Shown: positions 1 through 12,309 of the stretch, piece by piece
Layout of the letters: each line of letters opens with the position of its first letter
Position numbering within the stretch: the stretch's first letter is position 1
NCBI GenBank assembly: GCA_949126835.1
Contig: OX421507.1
Location: forward strand, 9,638,121 to 9,702,120
Direction of reading: 5' to 3'
DNA from: Anisus vortex
Lineage: Eukaryota > Mollusca > Gastropoda > Planorbidae
DNA length: 64,000 nucleotides
Notes under the pieces: model-generated
The model's input: the letters and a program-made list of their open reading frames with translations, nothing else
Database searches by the model: none
What the model was told of the DNA's origin: nothing
Position numbers and translations under genes: made by a program

Positions 1-2
1 AA

Positions 3-1383
3 AGTATTTTTGACTCGAACAAGAGTCTGAAGTCATCGAAAGATGAAACAACACCCGAAAGTCATGGTCAAGGGAAGAATAAAATTGACACAGAGACCCT
101 GTGCAGTTTTCAACCGTTCATTAGTGAAGGTTGTGTGGCCTTACAAAAGGAAGGACCACTGAAGTCCGTAAGAATATTACGAGACACAGGAGCATCATTA
201 ACACTGCTGCTTAAAGATGTATTACCATTGAATGTGAATACATTGACAGGACAGACTGTCCTATTGAGAGGTTTTGAATGGAAAGAAGAAATACCTCTAC
301 ATAGGATATACCTCTCATCTGACTTGGTGACAGGATATGTGACAGTTGGAGTAATATCAAAACTTCCTGTTGAGGGCATATCTGTTATCCTAGCAAATGA
401 TTTGGCGAAAGGGAGGGTGAGACCTGAACTGATTGTGAAGGAAAATCCAGACCCTAGTCCTATTGTGGAGACAGGAAAAGAAAAAGAACTTTATCCTGTA
501 GGTGATGTCATAAAGGGTATGACACCACAGAAAAAGAAAGAAGAAACTATCTCACAAGAAAAGAAAGAAGAAATTCTCCCACGAGAGAAGAAAGAGGAAG
601 AAGAAGTGGAATTTGATACTACTATTTTCTCCATGATTGAAGATTGTCCGAAAGGAAATGATCAATCAAAGAAGTCATCACCAAATGAATTGATTGCTGA
701 ACAGAAAGTAGACCCAGAGTTGCTACAGCTGCATGAGAAAGCTGTCGACGAGAAAGAAAATCCTACTACTGATGTCTATGAACAGATAGACCACAGCATA
801 AACAATCAACAATGCAAACCTGCAGTTGCCGGTACAGATGAAGATTTGAGGAGCATCACTGAAGAAACGAGTGCGGAGAGCTGGACCGAAACTACCAAAA
901 GCTATGGGTTACCACAATCCATACCGACAGATCGAAGGACCAACTTCGCCCCGGAACTCTTCAATCCAGTCCTAAAGAACTTATGCCTGGAGCAGGAGAT
1001 GTCAACTGAATCCCATCCGGAAAGTCGAGGAGCCTATGGACCAATCTTTGGACCCACTGTCCGAGGACCACTCAAACTACTTCCAGAGGAATGGCAGACC
1101 GAATTGGATCTCCTTGGGCTGAGCAAGTACCTAGATAAGTACATAAAATTTTTATCTGACATAATTGTGTTTGTTAGAAAAAAAATTGTACACTGCTCAC
1201 ATGCAGATGCCATTGTTGTGTGATGAAAGAAAGGCAAAAATATTATATCATTTGAAAATGATAAAGCCTTACCTTCTGAAAACAATTGGAATAAGCTTGA
1301 TGTTGTTAACATTGTTACTCTTATTTGTAAAATTTATGCCTGGAGTTCAGGATGAATTGAATGACAAATTCACTGATAGTTAG
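3..1383 (+). pseudogene. Ty3/gypsy gag-pol remnant, internally deleted
   Basis: An open frame runs from the window edge to a stop at 1221-1223. Counting residues from the Met at 135, a retropepsin core is visible: RDTGA at 16-20 with the active-site DTG, and LANDLAKG at 86-93, the usual (L)GNDLAGG motif of this family. A Lys/Glu-rich stretch follows (about 130-160). From about residue 255 the protein reads as the second half of a DDE integrase: IPTDRRTNF (second catalytic Asp at 266) and STESHPESRGA. The catalytic Glu expected near residue 302 is a Gly. Reverse transcriptase, RNase H and the front half of integrase are missing. Past the stop, another frame (1204-1290) gives RKAKILYHLKMIKPY, the usual integrase C-terminal tail, so there is also a frameshift. 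Family knowledge: retroelement polyprotein. It cannot be functional as it stands. Confidence 0.85.
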
Positions 1384-3594
1384 TTACCAAACTTACTATT
1401 TTAAAACTAAATCCCTTACTTGTGAAGAAAAAGGACTGAGTAAAAGTATTGTTAGAGTAGATATCATTATACTGTGATATTTCTAAACAAACTTGTTAGG
1501 TTGAGCATTAAAAATAATTGCTATAAGAGAAAAAGATCAGTTTTATCAGCAGAATTGGTTTCTAAATCAGAGGACATTATAAATGTGGACTGATTATAAG
1601 ATATGTTTGAGAATCTCTGGAGATGATAATTGAAACATTTGGCAGAGAGGATAATTTGATTGATAAAGATGTAAATGATTTTAAGAAAAGAGAATTTTCT
1701 ATCACTAAAGTATTGAGAAATGTTTTATGATTGTACTATGAATTTATTTTATCATGTACTGTTGTTGAAATAATTGCACTGAGTCAAGATGCAAATTTCT
1801 TCTATGTGAATTTATTCATTTGTTCTATTATCATTGAATGTATGATAATGAAGGGTAAAAATAGTTGCTGCAAGACAGAACTATGACTAACAAGAATTCC
1901 AAGAATTGTATTATATATGATTTTTCACTTTTAGGATACTGTTACATGAAAAGCAGACCAGAAGTGAAACTAATGTAAAATAAAACTTATCCTTGTTTTG
2001 TATAAATTTAGGATATGTGCCACTGACTTGACACTGTAAACCAGAATGGTTGAGAAGTTCATGGTTGAGAATTTATAATGTTGACATACCAAGGTTCAAC
2101 AAATGTATTATTAATTAAGGATTTCATGTCAAGATTGTAAAACTAATCTATTTTTTTCTGTATTAGTTAAAATAGATTGAATGAATTGTATTGACAAGCA
2201 AAAGACTGGGTAGACCTGAACACTGTGGAAGTAACAGGAACCTAGAACCTATGAATAAAACCTTTATGGAAAATGGAAAAGAGCAATGTACACCACTGAA
2301 AAGATTGGAAATGGAATGTTTTACCACAACAGTCAAACCAGCAGTTGTTTTGTACATAAATTGTTACATTGATTTCTCTCTGAAAAAAATTAATAGTAGC
2401 CTATGCTTAACTCTTTTCTACTTCAATAATATTGTATTTGAAATGTCTTTAATGTAATCTAAAGAAAATAAGTACTTACTGTGTAGTACTAAGATTGTAT
2501 GAAGATAATATAACTTGTTTTAATTGATAGTTAATTAAGTAAATTAACCAAATTTGTTTAAGTAAATCCATGATTGTCTGAATGTTTCAATTTAAACTGC
2601 TACGATGTGAACTCTTTTAAAAAAGAAAATAATGACGTCGAAAGGTCAGGGTAAAATGAAAGATTGAAATATTTTTAATGAAATTGTCTATAAACTATTT
2701 TAATTCTGGAACAGACTATGTTTAATGTTCTTAAAATAACATAAATGAATTTAATATTGAGATAATAAGTTGTTAAAGAATGCTCATTTAATACGATAAC
2801 TATTTAATCGCGTAGCAATCTTTTTACCTAGGCTGTGATGAGGTAAAAATTTGCATAGCGATGTCAATATTGTTAGAATCAATAGGGAATGAGAGAGTGA
2901 TCGCAAGGAAGAGGGAGAGAAAGAAAAAAGAATACTGACCTAGAAATCTTTTGTTTCGACACAGACAGTGTTGTCTAAAGCCTACAGGCTTGAAAAAAAA
3001 TACTGTCTACACGAGCAATAAAATTTTTGTTGTAAAGTGAAATTAGGTCAGGGCTAGTATTTTTTTTGTTTTGTAATTGAGTTAGGCCTAGCATGTGTTC
3101 TATCAGAACGTTTGGTTTTTTCTCCTTATGAAAAAAAAAATAAGTCGTGTCTGAATAGACATTAAGTGATTTTTTCTTTTGTTGTTTGATTACAAATGTA
3201 AAAGCTAAGTTTATAATTAAATGAACGAGAGAGTTTTTATTAACGTGGAATGATAATGGAATGGAAATTATTAACTTGTATTATATTATATCTATTAAGA
3301 ATGATTATGTATTTTTCTTGTATACAAGATTTAGATAAACAATTTAATTGTCCATTGTTTTGAATTAAAAATTGAATGATTGAATGACTGTAGTTAAGCC
3401 ATTTGATAAGATGAACTTAGATTGCATATATTATATGTTATTGTTATCAGTTCGATTGAATTATTGGGATAGCCAATTGAATGGTATTGTTTTCCCCGGA
3501 ATATATTCTTTTATAATTATTCCTTAAAATTAACATTTTTTTTTGTATTGTAAAATGTAAAAGAAATAATTATAAAATTTTTTAAGGGCGGTCG
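1384..3594. other. Non-coding AT-rich stretch between gag-pol remnant and LTR
   Basis: No convincing coding frame. Small open frames near 2191-2457 lack any recognisable motif. The stretch ends with a short purine-rich run (AAGGGCGG, 3584-3591) just before the probable LTR, which could be the polypurine tract. It is probably the 3' non-coding part of the same retroelement. Confidence 0.45.
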
Positions 3595-4071
3595 TGTTAC
3601 GAATCTCGGTCATAAATGAATGACGTAGTAAGGCATTGACCTCTTAACAAGTGCGTATCAGAGTCCAAAGCGACCAAGGTTTGACCTTTATGCCCTGAGG
3701 GCAGTTTAAATAAAATAATTCGTTCAAATCCCGTGGAAATTGAAGGATAATTCTGGATCGTAGTAATTATAGAGAAAGAGGTTAAAATGCGTATTAAGAC
3801 CCTGTAGAATCTTCGATGATAGTTTTCTTTGTTAAGTCCCGACCTCCTTAAAGTTAGTTCAGTTCGGAAGTTTGTAGAGTGAAGTCGCTATATTCATTTG
3901 TATATTGTATGCCATTGTATTGAAACTTATGTTGCCATCAGTTGATGAAGTTTATTGATCGTTTATATTGAGTCTACAATTTAAATAAAATTGTTTATTC
4001 AACAACTGGAGTTGTGTGATCTATCATTGTTGAGAAAGGTGTTGAAGATAATTATCACGAATATAACTACA
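3595..4071 (+). repeat. Probable long terminal repeat (Ty3/gypsy)
   Basis: The 477-bp segment starts with TGTTACGAATCT and ends with CGAATATAACTACA, so it has TG...CA ends. It contains an AATAAA-type signal (near 3985) and a purine-rich run directly upstream. It follows a gag-pol remnant in the same orientation, so it is probably the 3' LTR. The second LTR is outside the window, so identity could not be confirmed by comparison. Confidence 0.6.
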
Positions 4072-4239
4072 TTGCTGCATAGACCTGTCAGTCAAGGAAC
4101 CCCTAGCTTGGGCTACAGATTAGCAGAATCTAGAGACTTCTAATAAAGATACAACTATATTCATTGAATCCGATTTAACGAGTCGTAATAATAGTCATCA
4201 TAATAGAGGGCCATAACAATATCGTGGTTGGAATGCTGG

Positions 4240-5142
4240 TACACTTGGTCAATATGATGTTATGTGGGTGCTACTACTGGTTACCTATTTAATTTGAATT
4301 TTATACAGGTAAATCAAGGTAAATACGGAGTAGGTCATCATGTTGTTACAACACTAGGCCAACCATTACTCAACAAATGGCATCATTTTTATTAGGACAA
4401 TTTATTTACATCTATTCAAAGGGGCCCAAGATCTGCTCCAACAAAATACTAACTGGTGTGACAAAATTTGACCGAACAGGAAAAAATGGCCTCCATCTCT
4501 GAAACCTGCCAGAACAAAAGCCCTAAAAAAAGGAGATGTTCGAAACCTGCAAAGTGGTAATCTCTTGGAAAGACAAACGTGTTGTCCAAGTCTTGGGAAT
4601 GCTACCGTCAGCAGAAATACTACAATGGTTAGAACGAATGCAATTCTACCAACACCAGTCCAAAATTATAATAGGCGGAGTAGACATGTTTGATCAATTC
4701 TGCTCATATTATGATTTGGGCAAAAAATCAATATAATTGTGGAGATTTTTCAATTTTTGTTCCAGGTGTGTCTGGTAAATTCTTGGCTGCTTTACAAAAA
4801 CTCCATCCGACCACATCCGAAAAACCACCTAAGAAACTTAGTGCCGGTCTACTTCAGAATAGATGTTACGGGTTAGTTCTTGTTAATATTTCGAAACGCA
4901 AGAGTGTTCCAAGAAGTCCATCTAGTGTTGGTTCCACCTATCTGAATGAACACAAACAAATAAAGATGCATGGAAGAAATCATGCCTGCCACTATTGTTC
5001 TAAGACAAAGAATTTTGTTAGAAGGGGGAGAGCTACAGAGACTGTTTTTGGCTGCAAACTTTGTAACATAATGTTGTTCAAAGGACTTTGCTTTTCCAAT
5101 TTTCATGATCAATTAAAAAAATATATTTTTGTCATGAATTAG
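4240..5142 (+). pseudogene. piggyBac-type transposase, degenerate
   Basis: Three frames together give the order expected for a piggyBac transposase. At 4258-4400 there is TGYLFNLNFIQ, then YGVGHHVVTTLGQPLL and, after an in-frame stop, DNLFTSIQ. At 4536-4736 there is KDKRVVQVLG and GGVDMFDQFCSYYDLGKKS, the family's conserved MGGVDxxDxxxxxYxxxRKS block. At 4970-5115 the C-terminal cysteine-rich finger is seen: CHYCSK, then CKLCNIMLFKGLCFSNFH. Several frameshifts and stops mean it is dead. The N-terminal third is missing or unrecognisable and no TIRs were found. Confidence 0.8.
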
Positions 5143-5224
5143 AATTTGTAAATATGCAATTATTCTGTCTTTTGCATATTGTTATTTGTGTGTCATCGCC
5201 ATCAAACACTTGACCGTTGTTGTT

Positions 5225-6546
5225 GCTAAGGAGAGCAAATGGACACCTCAGCAGTCAACTTTCTCCATTTATGCCTATCTTTGGCGGCCGTCAATAGTTC
5301 AGTCAGCTGCAGCCTTGTCTAATCTTTTATATTGTCATACCAGCATTTACACTGACGGCCTCTCCGCTGTCCACCTTCTACGGTGCCTTGGAGGATTGTT
5401 TTTGGCAGGTTATTATGCCGCAACACATGACTGGTCACTGAACCATGTCAGCTTGCGCCGTTTCATTGTTGCCATAATGATTTCTTGAAGGCTCCAAATT
5501 GAGGAAATTATGTCCCAGACATACTGATTAGTCCTGTGTTCTAGGTAGGAGATTCGAAAGATGTTTCTCATGCATTTATTTTTGAATGCCTGCAACTTGT
5601 TTTCAGTGGCTGCTAACAGTGTCCAGGTCTCACATACATACAAAACAGCGGTTTTCACAAGGGCTCTGTAAAGCCTTAGCTTTCTTAGGAAACTAATGCT
5701 ATTGCAGGACCAAATTCTGTTTAGTCTAGTCACTGCTGATCCACTGATGGCTCGAATTCCTGCCTCACAGCTTCCGTATATGGACAGCTTGCTCCGAAAT
5801 TTTTAAAATTCTTTACTTCTTCTAGTTATTGTTGGTTTATTATAATGTTTGCACTTCTGGCAGCTGTGGTGTTGATCATTATTTTACTTTTTTCTGATCT
5901 GATTTCCATTCCTTATCCCTCTGCTCTTATCTGCAAGCTTACATTTTAGCTTTTATAGTTCTTTGTTGCTCCCGGCCAACAGGTCGATATAATCATCAAC
6001 TCTTAGGTTGCAAAGCGGTCTTCCACCAATGGGGTTGGATATGTGGTAGTCATCGAGTGTTTCTTGCATGTTTTTTTTCTATGAAGATATTGAGCAAGAT
6101 TGGCGAACTCAATCTTGACATCTTGAAGAATTCCCCGACACAAACATTGAGTTGATCTGCACTGCTTGCATGATTGTAGAGTGTTTCGATTGCCTGTATC
6201 AGTCCTTCTTCAGTGTTGTAGCTTCAAATGACTTGCCATAGTCACTAATGCGACACACGATCAAAGGCTTTCTTGAAGTTTATGAACTTATGATGGAGTT
6301 CGCGGTGGTTTTCTATCAGCAATCGACAGTAAAAAAAATCTACTCAGTTGTGTTTCTGCCTGGTCTGAAATCTGCATGTTCTTCTGCCAGTAATTCCTTA
6401 GCCACATGTTTAAGTCTGTTGTGTATAACTTTTAGTATTACCATGCTAGGGTGGCTGCTAAGACTGTTCGGTAATTGTGGCAGTGTTTTGTATTGCCTTT
6501 GTTGGAAAGTATTATTATGAGTGACTGGGTCTATTCCTTTGGCCAT
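5225..6546 (-). pseudogene. LINE reverse transcriptase fragment (minus)
   Basis: Read on the minus strand, 6546-6340 gives an RT block (SLSSHPSMVILKVIHNRLKH, then AEEHADFRPGRNTTE). About 6310-6250 gives FINFKKAFDRVSH, an RT palm motif. 5733-5413 gives the post-RT region (LYRALVKTAVLYVCETWTLL, then MKRRKLTWF). A further frame down to about 5225 gives LPKTILQGTVEGGQRRGR and KDRHKWRKLTAEV, the usual LINE ORF2 carboxyl end. The YADD region is not intact and there are several frameshifts, so this is a dead copy. Confidence 0.8.
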
Positions 6547-6564
6547 TTTTTATTTTCTCGTATA

Positions 6565-6938
6565 TTCTTGCTGTGAAACATGGGCACTTACAGCAGATCT
6601 CCAGAAAAGAATCAGAGCCGAGGAAATGAGATGCCTCCGTACAATTTTGAACATGTCCTACAAAAGTCGAGTTACAAATGAGGCTGTCCGTGAGCGAATC
6701 ACCCACGTCATCGGCCCTCACGAGGATCTACTCAGCGCCATTAAATGCAAAAAGACTCAGATGGTACGGGCATGTGGCAAGATTCGAAGGCCAGGCGAAA
6801 ACCACCCTGCATGGCACAGTGCAGGGTGGAAGAAAGAGAGGCAGGCAGAAGAGACGATGGGATGGTGACATCAAGGATTGGACCGTGTCAGTGAGTGGCT
6901 GTATTAATATGTATATAATAGAGAAAGTGCGCAGGTTA
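6565..6938 (+). pseudogene. LINE ORF2 C-terminal fragment (plus)
   Basis: This is a second, different LINE copy. The first frame gives CCETWALTADLQKRIRAEEM, MRCLRTILNMSYKSRVTNEA and VIGPHEDLL. After a +1 shift at about 6750 another frame gives KRLRWYGHVARFEGQAKTTL, GGRKRGRQKRRW and DGDIKDWT. This is the same carboxyl region seen on the opposite strand just upstream, so the two are separate insertions, not one copy with a 5' inversion. Confidence 0.75.
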
Positions 6939-6965
6939 AGATATAAGGAATAAGTGAGGTGTGCA

Positions 6966-7260
6966 TGTTATTGTATAAACTAGTTGGCACTATAGTGTGA
7001 AAGGAAATTGCGTGTGAGATTATAGATAGTAACGAAGAGAGTTTGGAATCTTGGTAGTTGGGCCTAAGATTCTACACAAGCAAGTCGTGTGTGAATCTTG
7101 GATCTTGAAGTTGAAGCTACTATCAACTCAAGACATGACCAGAGTACCTATTGTATGACTTTACTGTCCAGTGATTGAACTTATATTAAACAGTTGTATT
7201 GAAGAGAAGCCTCTGTTATATTGCCAGTTAGACATATGTTGTGGTGTTCGTCCTGTGACA
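6966..7260 (+). repeat. Possible LTR with adjacent primer-binding-like site
   Basis: The segment runs from TGTTATTG to CCTGTGACA (TGT...ACA ends), has an ATTAAA signal near 7185, and is followed directly by GAATTGGTGGCAAGATC, which resembles the spacer plus primer-binding site seen after 5' LTRs. No second LTR or gag was found. It could equally be the tail of another repeat. Confidence 0.35.
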
Positions 7261-7316
7261 GAATTGGTGGCAAGATCAAAGTCATTATAGAGAACTCAAC
7301 GGTCATAACTCAACGT

Positions 7317-7640
7317 AGAACTCTGTGGTAAAGCCTGCCGGTTAGTGGAGGATACAGAGTTAGTGATTCTACCTGATGTGGAGATCACTGATGATCCGGT
7401 CCGTGGAAGCAGCTTGAAGTTATTTGGAACTCTGATGTAACGCCTGCCTGTGAAAGGAGGGAGCAGAGTTGGAGGACCTGCCCGATTTGGAGGTCATGGA
7501 CTGATCTGGTCCGTTGGAAAGCTGTGAAACTAGTGAACTCTGATGTAACGCCTACCTGTGAGAGGAGGGAGCAGAGTTGGTGAACCTGCCTGCGGTGGAG
7601 GTTAGAATTTCGGACCGTTGATAACAGTAGTGAAACTGGA
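7317..7640 (+). repeat. Tandem repeat, ~107-bp unit, 3 copies
   Basis: Units starting near 7317, 7428 and 7534 share GAACTCTGATGTAACGCC, a GAGGGAGCAGAGTTGG block and TCTGGTCCGTTGGAA. The copies have diverged. The array sits just after the possible primer-binding site, so it may be leader sequence of a retroelement. Confidence 0.7.
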
Positions 7641-7650
7641 TGAAGTTTGC

Positions 7651-7786
7651 TGTCGTCGTGTCGCTGTAGCTGTTTGAGCTGGTATTGAAGAAACCTGTCG
7701 TCGTGTCGCTGTAGCTGTTTGAGCTGGTATTGAAGAAACCTGTCGGCGTGTCGCTGTTGCTGTTTGAGCCGGTGGTGAGAAAAGCC
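7651..7786 (+). repeat. Tandem repeat, 45-bp unit, 3 copies
   Basis: Units 7651-7695, 7696-7740 and 7741-7786 repeat TGTCGTCGTGTCGCTGTAGC followed by TGTTTGAGCTGG. The first two are identical. The length is a multiple of three, so the minus strand stays open (PAQTATATRRQVSSI repeats), but there is no other sign that it is translated. Confidence 0.85.
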
Positions 7787-7789
7787 TGT

Positions 7790-8990
7790 CGTAGTATCGG
7801 TAGCCGGTGGAACCTTTGTTGTGAAGCTGTCCCAAGTCTGATCTGGTCCTACATCCGATGAACTAATTGCCGAGGGTCAACGATACACGTTGCCACTATT
7901 CGTGTTGCCGTTACTTAACAAACAACGATTACTTGCCTATGAGTCAGATCGTAACGGTTCGCGTGAGCTGTCTGACGCAATAATCTAGGCAACTCGCATG
8001 CGCCCTGGAACAAGGGTCTAATATTGTACAGTGGGCAGCGAATGGTGCAACGATGGTAGTAGCGGTATAGGAAGACTACGGTTGAGGGTCAAGATCAGCG
8101 GAAAGGAACATACTTGTCAACGGAAATTTGAAGGACATTAAGGACAAAGGAAGGTTGAAGGACATACTAGTCAAGGCAAAGGACTTTGGACGATACTTGA
8201 AGTGTGGCAACGTCTTGGGCAACGGAAACGTGAAGGTTGGGACTATGTTTGACAACCTCAAGACAGGAGCGGCTCAACTGATTTAAGTTAAGTGTAACTT
8301 AAATATTTTTTTATAGTGTATAATAATATTGGGATAATATTATTGTTATATTGCCACTACATTTCGTGTCGTGTAGTGTTGTAGTGTAATGCAATTTGTG
8401 CACGGGAAATTAGCACTCACAGAATATTGTAGTTCATTTGTCATTGTATTTTACATTGTAGATAGATAGTGGGAGGTTGGAAGGGCTCCTTCATTACCAT
8501 CCGGTTGTTCATTGTTTGCTGGATGATAGTGTAGGATGTTAGTCTCTTTTAAGGGTAGATGTATGGCAATTGTGAAGAAGTGCTACTAATTTTGGCTTTC
8601 TTTCCTTTTGTCGTAGATCGATAAATGTTTAGATTGTTTTGTTTTGTGCGCGTCATGTAAAGTAGGATTTTTGAATTTTATAGAAAAGCAGGTCTTATCA
8701 GATTGTGCTAGGGGACTTGGTGTCTCGAGTTTCTTATAATTTTAAAATTCTTGATTCATGCTGTGGTGTTATTTGTGTATGTGCTATCGTGTGTCATCTT
8801 CTCTTTAAGTAGTATATGTAAGTTGTAATTCATCAGTGTATCATTCACACATTTGGTTATTATAGTAACTAGTGTACTATAAAAAGTGAGGGTGAGGTTA
8901 TGTGCGCAAGGGTGCGTAAAGTACATAATTGCACAATTAGTGAATAGTGTTTAAAAAAAAAAAAAGGGAAGTGCTATGTTATGAAATTAG
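7790..8990. other. Unassigned intergenic sequence
   Basis: No supported gene. A moderately GC-richer part (7800-8280) with purine-rich GAAGGACA-type repeats gives way to AT-rich sequence and a poly-A run at 8952-8965. It may belong to the retroelement-like unit upstream. Confidence 0.3.
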
Positions 8991-8994
8991 AAAG

Positions 8995-9207
8995 TAATGT
9001 CTGGTCAATAATAACTATTGATTACTTATTGAAATATTGATTGGTATAAAGATACCACTGGTGTATATTGTGCTCGACATATTATTTATTGAAATATTGA
9101 TTGGTATGAAGATATAATTTGTGTATATCTTGCTTAGCATATTACTTATTGAAAATATTGATTGGTATAAAAATACCACTGGTGGATATCTTGCTCAGCT
9201 TATTAAT
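8995..9207 (+). repeat. Satellite array, ~63-bp unit, left part
   Basis: Just over three units carry TATTGAAATATTGATTGGTA, then AAGATACCACTGGTG and TTGCTCAGCATATTA. The array stops exactly at the left end of the DNA transposon and resumes in the same orientation beyond its right end (18561). Confidence 0.8.
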
Positions 9208-9244
9208 GGGCTTTATTCACACGTACTTCCGCGTCACGTGTTGT
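9208..9244 (+). repeat. Left terminal inverted repeat
   Basis: About 20 of the first 23 bases match the right end, followed by a 12-bp perfect match (GTCACGTGTTGT). It lies 38 bp before the transposase start codon, so the end probably overlaps the transposase promoter. Confidence 0.8.
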
Positions 9245-9281
9245 GCGAACGGAAGTCGCTGCATAACTCATTGTTTACAAC

Positions 9282-12200
9282 ATGGTAAAGTACTGCTCAG
9301 CTGTTGGGTGTTCAAATTACCAAGGGAAATCTACATGTAAAGGAACGAAAATAAGTTTTCATCGGTTTCCATTGAAAGATAAAGAACTGCTCAAGACATG
9401 GTATGTCAAAATAAGACGCAACAATTTTGTGGCAAAAGAATGGGACCTATTATGCTCCGAGCACTTTGAGGAAGGAGAATTCGACTTTCAACTTTTCACG
9501 GGTAAGGACACTATGACTATTACTATGATTCAATATCAGACAATAATCAATAAGGCTAAGGGCAGGGAATTTGTCAGAGGCCCTCGCTAGGCATGCATAC
9601 ATCTTTTATGTATCGAATAGTTAGATGTGAACAGTTGATAAGCCTATTAATTTAATAAAAAAAATAATATTGGCCTAGATCTAGATTACTTTTATTAAAT
9701 GAATAAATGGTAGGCCTACTAATTTGTCAATTCTTAGGCCTATTTATAATTTATAAGCTTTAACTTTTGCACTGAGCATGCTAATTAAATAGCTATGAGA
9801 AATGCTCATTATTACCTTAAAGGGTTTACATAATAAATGTACATATTCCGTGGATAGGAAAATGATTTATTTTTATATAGGCCTACATAATATGCATAAT
9901 ATAAATCTCCCAAAATAATAGGCCTACACTACTTCATATAATGCCATTAGCCTAATTATTAACCTAATATTTAATATATATAATAGCCATAGCTGACATA
10001 ACTAATGGCTATGCCCTATGATAATTCATTCAGTCAGATTTGTACATGTATCAGGCTTAGGCTATGCCTATATATATATTATATAAAATATAATGTATTA
10101 ATATTAAATTTATACACACTCTCAAAATACCTTATATTAATTTTTTAATTACGGTATAGTAATAATTTAATCTTAGGCTACCAATGCTTAGATATTAAAC
10201 CTGACCTCTTGTTTTTTATTCAATGTTTAAGTATATAATATTATACTTCAAATATCAAACTATATATTAATTATATTAACTTTATTTTTATTTAAATAAT
10301 GCATCAAAAATCTATATCAATCTGTATTCAGCATCTTTTAATACAAATTGATTAATTATGTTTATTAATAGTAAATACAAAATTTCAGGTAGGCGTCAGC
10401 TAAAAAAAGGAGCAGTACCCACAATCTTTTCTCACACACCAGTTACCAGTAAGCGCAAAAGAACATCTTATGAATTTGGGTAAGTGTTTCATTCAATTTA
10501 TACATTAAATATTAATATGCATGATATTTTATTATCTCATCTTATAATTTTAATAAACAATGACATACATGGTTTTATGCTAGTTATTTATATATACATG
10601 TATATAAATGTTCAAATGATGTTAAATCAGTAGTTTTCTTGTTTTGTTAATACAACCCATTGCATGTTCCAATTCCGATGCTCTGTATAAAGCAATGTGT
10701 AATTCAGTCCCGATAATTAGAGCATGTTTGCATTGATATACTCATGATCCCCCATCTGGCTTGCTTTTGACATGAACACATTATGTATAAACTTCCTGTG
10801 TGGAATAGTAATTATTTATAATATATAGGGAATATACTTTTAAATTTTTATTATAAGTTTTTATTTTTGTAAAGAGTCAAATGTGTTTATATAAAACTAT
10901 ATAATTTTATTTCAATGTGTGTTGATTTCATAATTTAAAAATGCAGTTTTACAATTAATTGTCAAGTGTTTATGTTATTAGCTATTAAATTAATGTGATT
11001 ATTGGATTCACTTTAGTAAATATAGTGTCAGTTCCACTACCACCAGCCATCATTCAACATATTCTAATTTCCATTGCTGACAACTATTTCAAGCAATAAT
11101 ATTCCTTATCATCCATCTCATAAAACACTAATAATTATGACACTACCAAAGGATGATTTTTAATATTAAACAAAGAACCATCATCATCATCTTTATAATT
11201 AAATTTATGTTTATTAACTGACAAGGATCATATCAATTATTCTCTTTAGACTTAATGATTCAAATAAAGAAAATGAGACCCCTGTAGAACTTCATGAGAA
11301 GAAGGATGTGGGCTGCCAAACGGAAGAAACAGACTTATCAAAACTATTGGAAGTACTTAAAGAAAAGGATGAATCAATACGTCAATTAACAATTCAAAAA
11401 ATAAAGTTGGAATTTTCATTTTCTTCAATTTCGGGAAAAGGAGACAATATTTTTCATTCCATTACAGGATATTCCATTAAATATTTTTCTGTTATATTTA
11501 ATTTTTTCAAACTTGATGAAGCTCTCAAATCCAATAATAGTACCCCTAAAGCTTTGTGTCCAATTGATCAATTTTTGCTAACTATTGTGAGACTTCGGCA
11601 TGCTCTTAGTGAAAATTTTTTATCAGTTTTATTTCAAATTAGTCAGTCAACAGTTTCTAGAACATTTAACAATTGTTTAGAAATTTTGTATCAAAAAAGC
11701 ATAAATGTAGACATATGGCCTCACAAACATCAAGTGAAAGCTTTTATGCCACCCACATTTTTTCAACATTTCCCTTCATGCAGGGTGATAATAGATTGCA
11801 CGGAATTTTTCATTCATCAACCATCTAATCCAACAGAACAACAAAGTAGTTTTAGTTATTATAAAAACCACAATACTGTAAAATCATTAATTGGAATTGC
11901 GCCAAGCGGAGCTATAACATTTATTTCTGATCTTTACAATGGCGCTATATCTGATAAAGAATTAACTTTGAGGAGTAAAATTATTGATAAGTTAGATCCT
12001 GGTGATTGTATTTTGGCTGATAGAGGTTTTACAAGTTTAACTGAGATTTTAGAAGCCAAAGGTTGTACTCTTTTCACTCCAAATTTTTTGAAAGATAAAG
12101 TTCAATTTCCTTTAAGTGAAAGATGTGAAAATAAAAATATTTCTTCACATAGATGTCATATAGAAAGAGCCATTAGTAGGATAAAAAATTTTCAAATTCT

Positions 12201-12309
12201 AAATTGTGAAATTTCTTACAATTTACTCCCAATCATTAATGAGATTCATTATGTATGTGCTTTTCTTTGCAACTTTTCTGATAAACCACTCATAAATGTT
12301 TTAAAATAA
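9282..12309 (+). CDS. THAP domain DDE transposase (3 exons)
   Basis: Exons 9282-9501, 10389-10479 and 11250-12309 join to 1371 nt, giving 456 aa. Donors are GGTAAGG and GGTAAGTG; acceptors are TTTCAG and CTTTAG; phases fit at both joins. The THAP zinc finger occupies residues 1-90: C5, C10, W40, C58-x2-H61 and the closing AVPTIF box, which is restored only by splicing exon 1 to exon 2. Residues ~125-150 look like a short coiled coil. A helix-turn-helix (FLSVLFQISQSTVSRTF) lies near 227-243. The IS5/DDE_4-type catalytic core has IIDCTE (D286), ILADRG (D361) and HIERAISRIKNF (E409), so all three acidic residues are present. Expected role: binds the element's ends through THAP and performs cut-and-paste transposition in the nucleus. 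No stop or frameshift was seen. Introns are 887 and 770 bp. Confidence 0.88.

Noticed and set aside
2191..2457. 88-codon plus frame
   Set aside because: No motif, AT-rich, inside retroelement 3' sequence.
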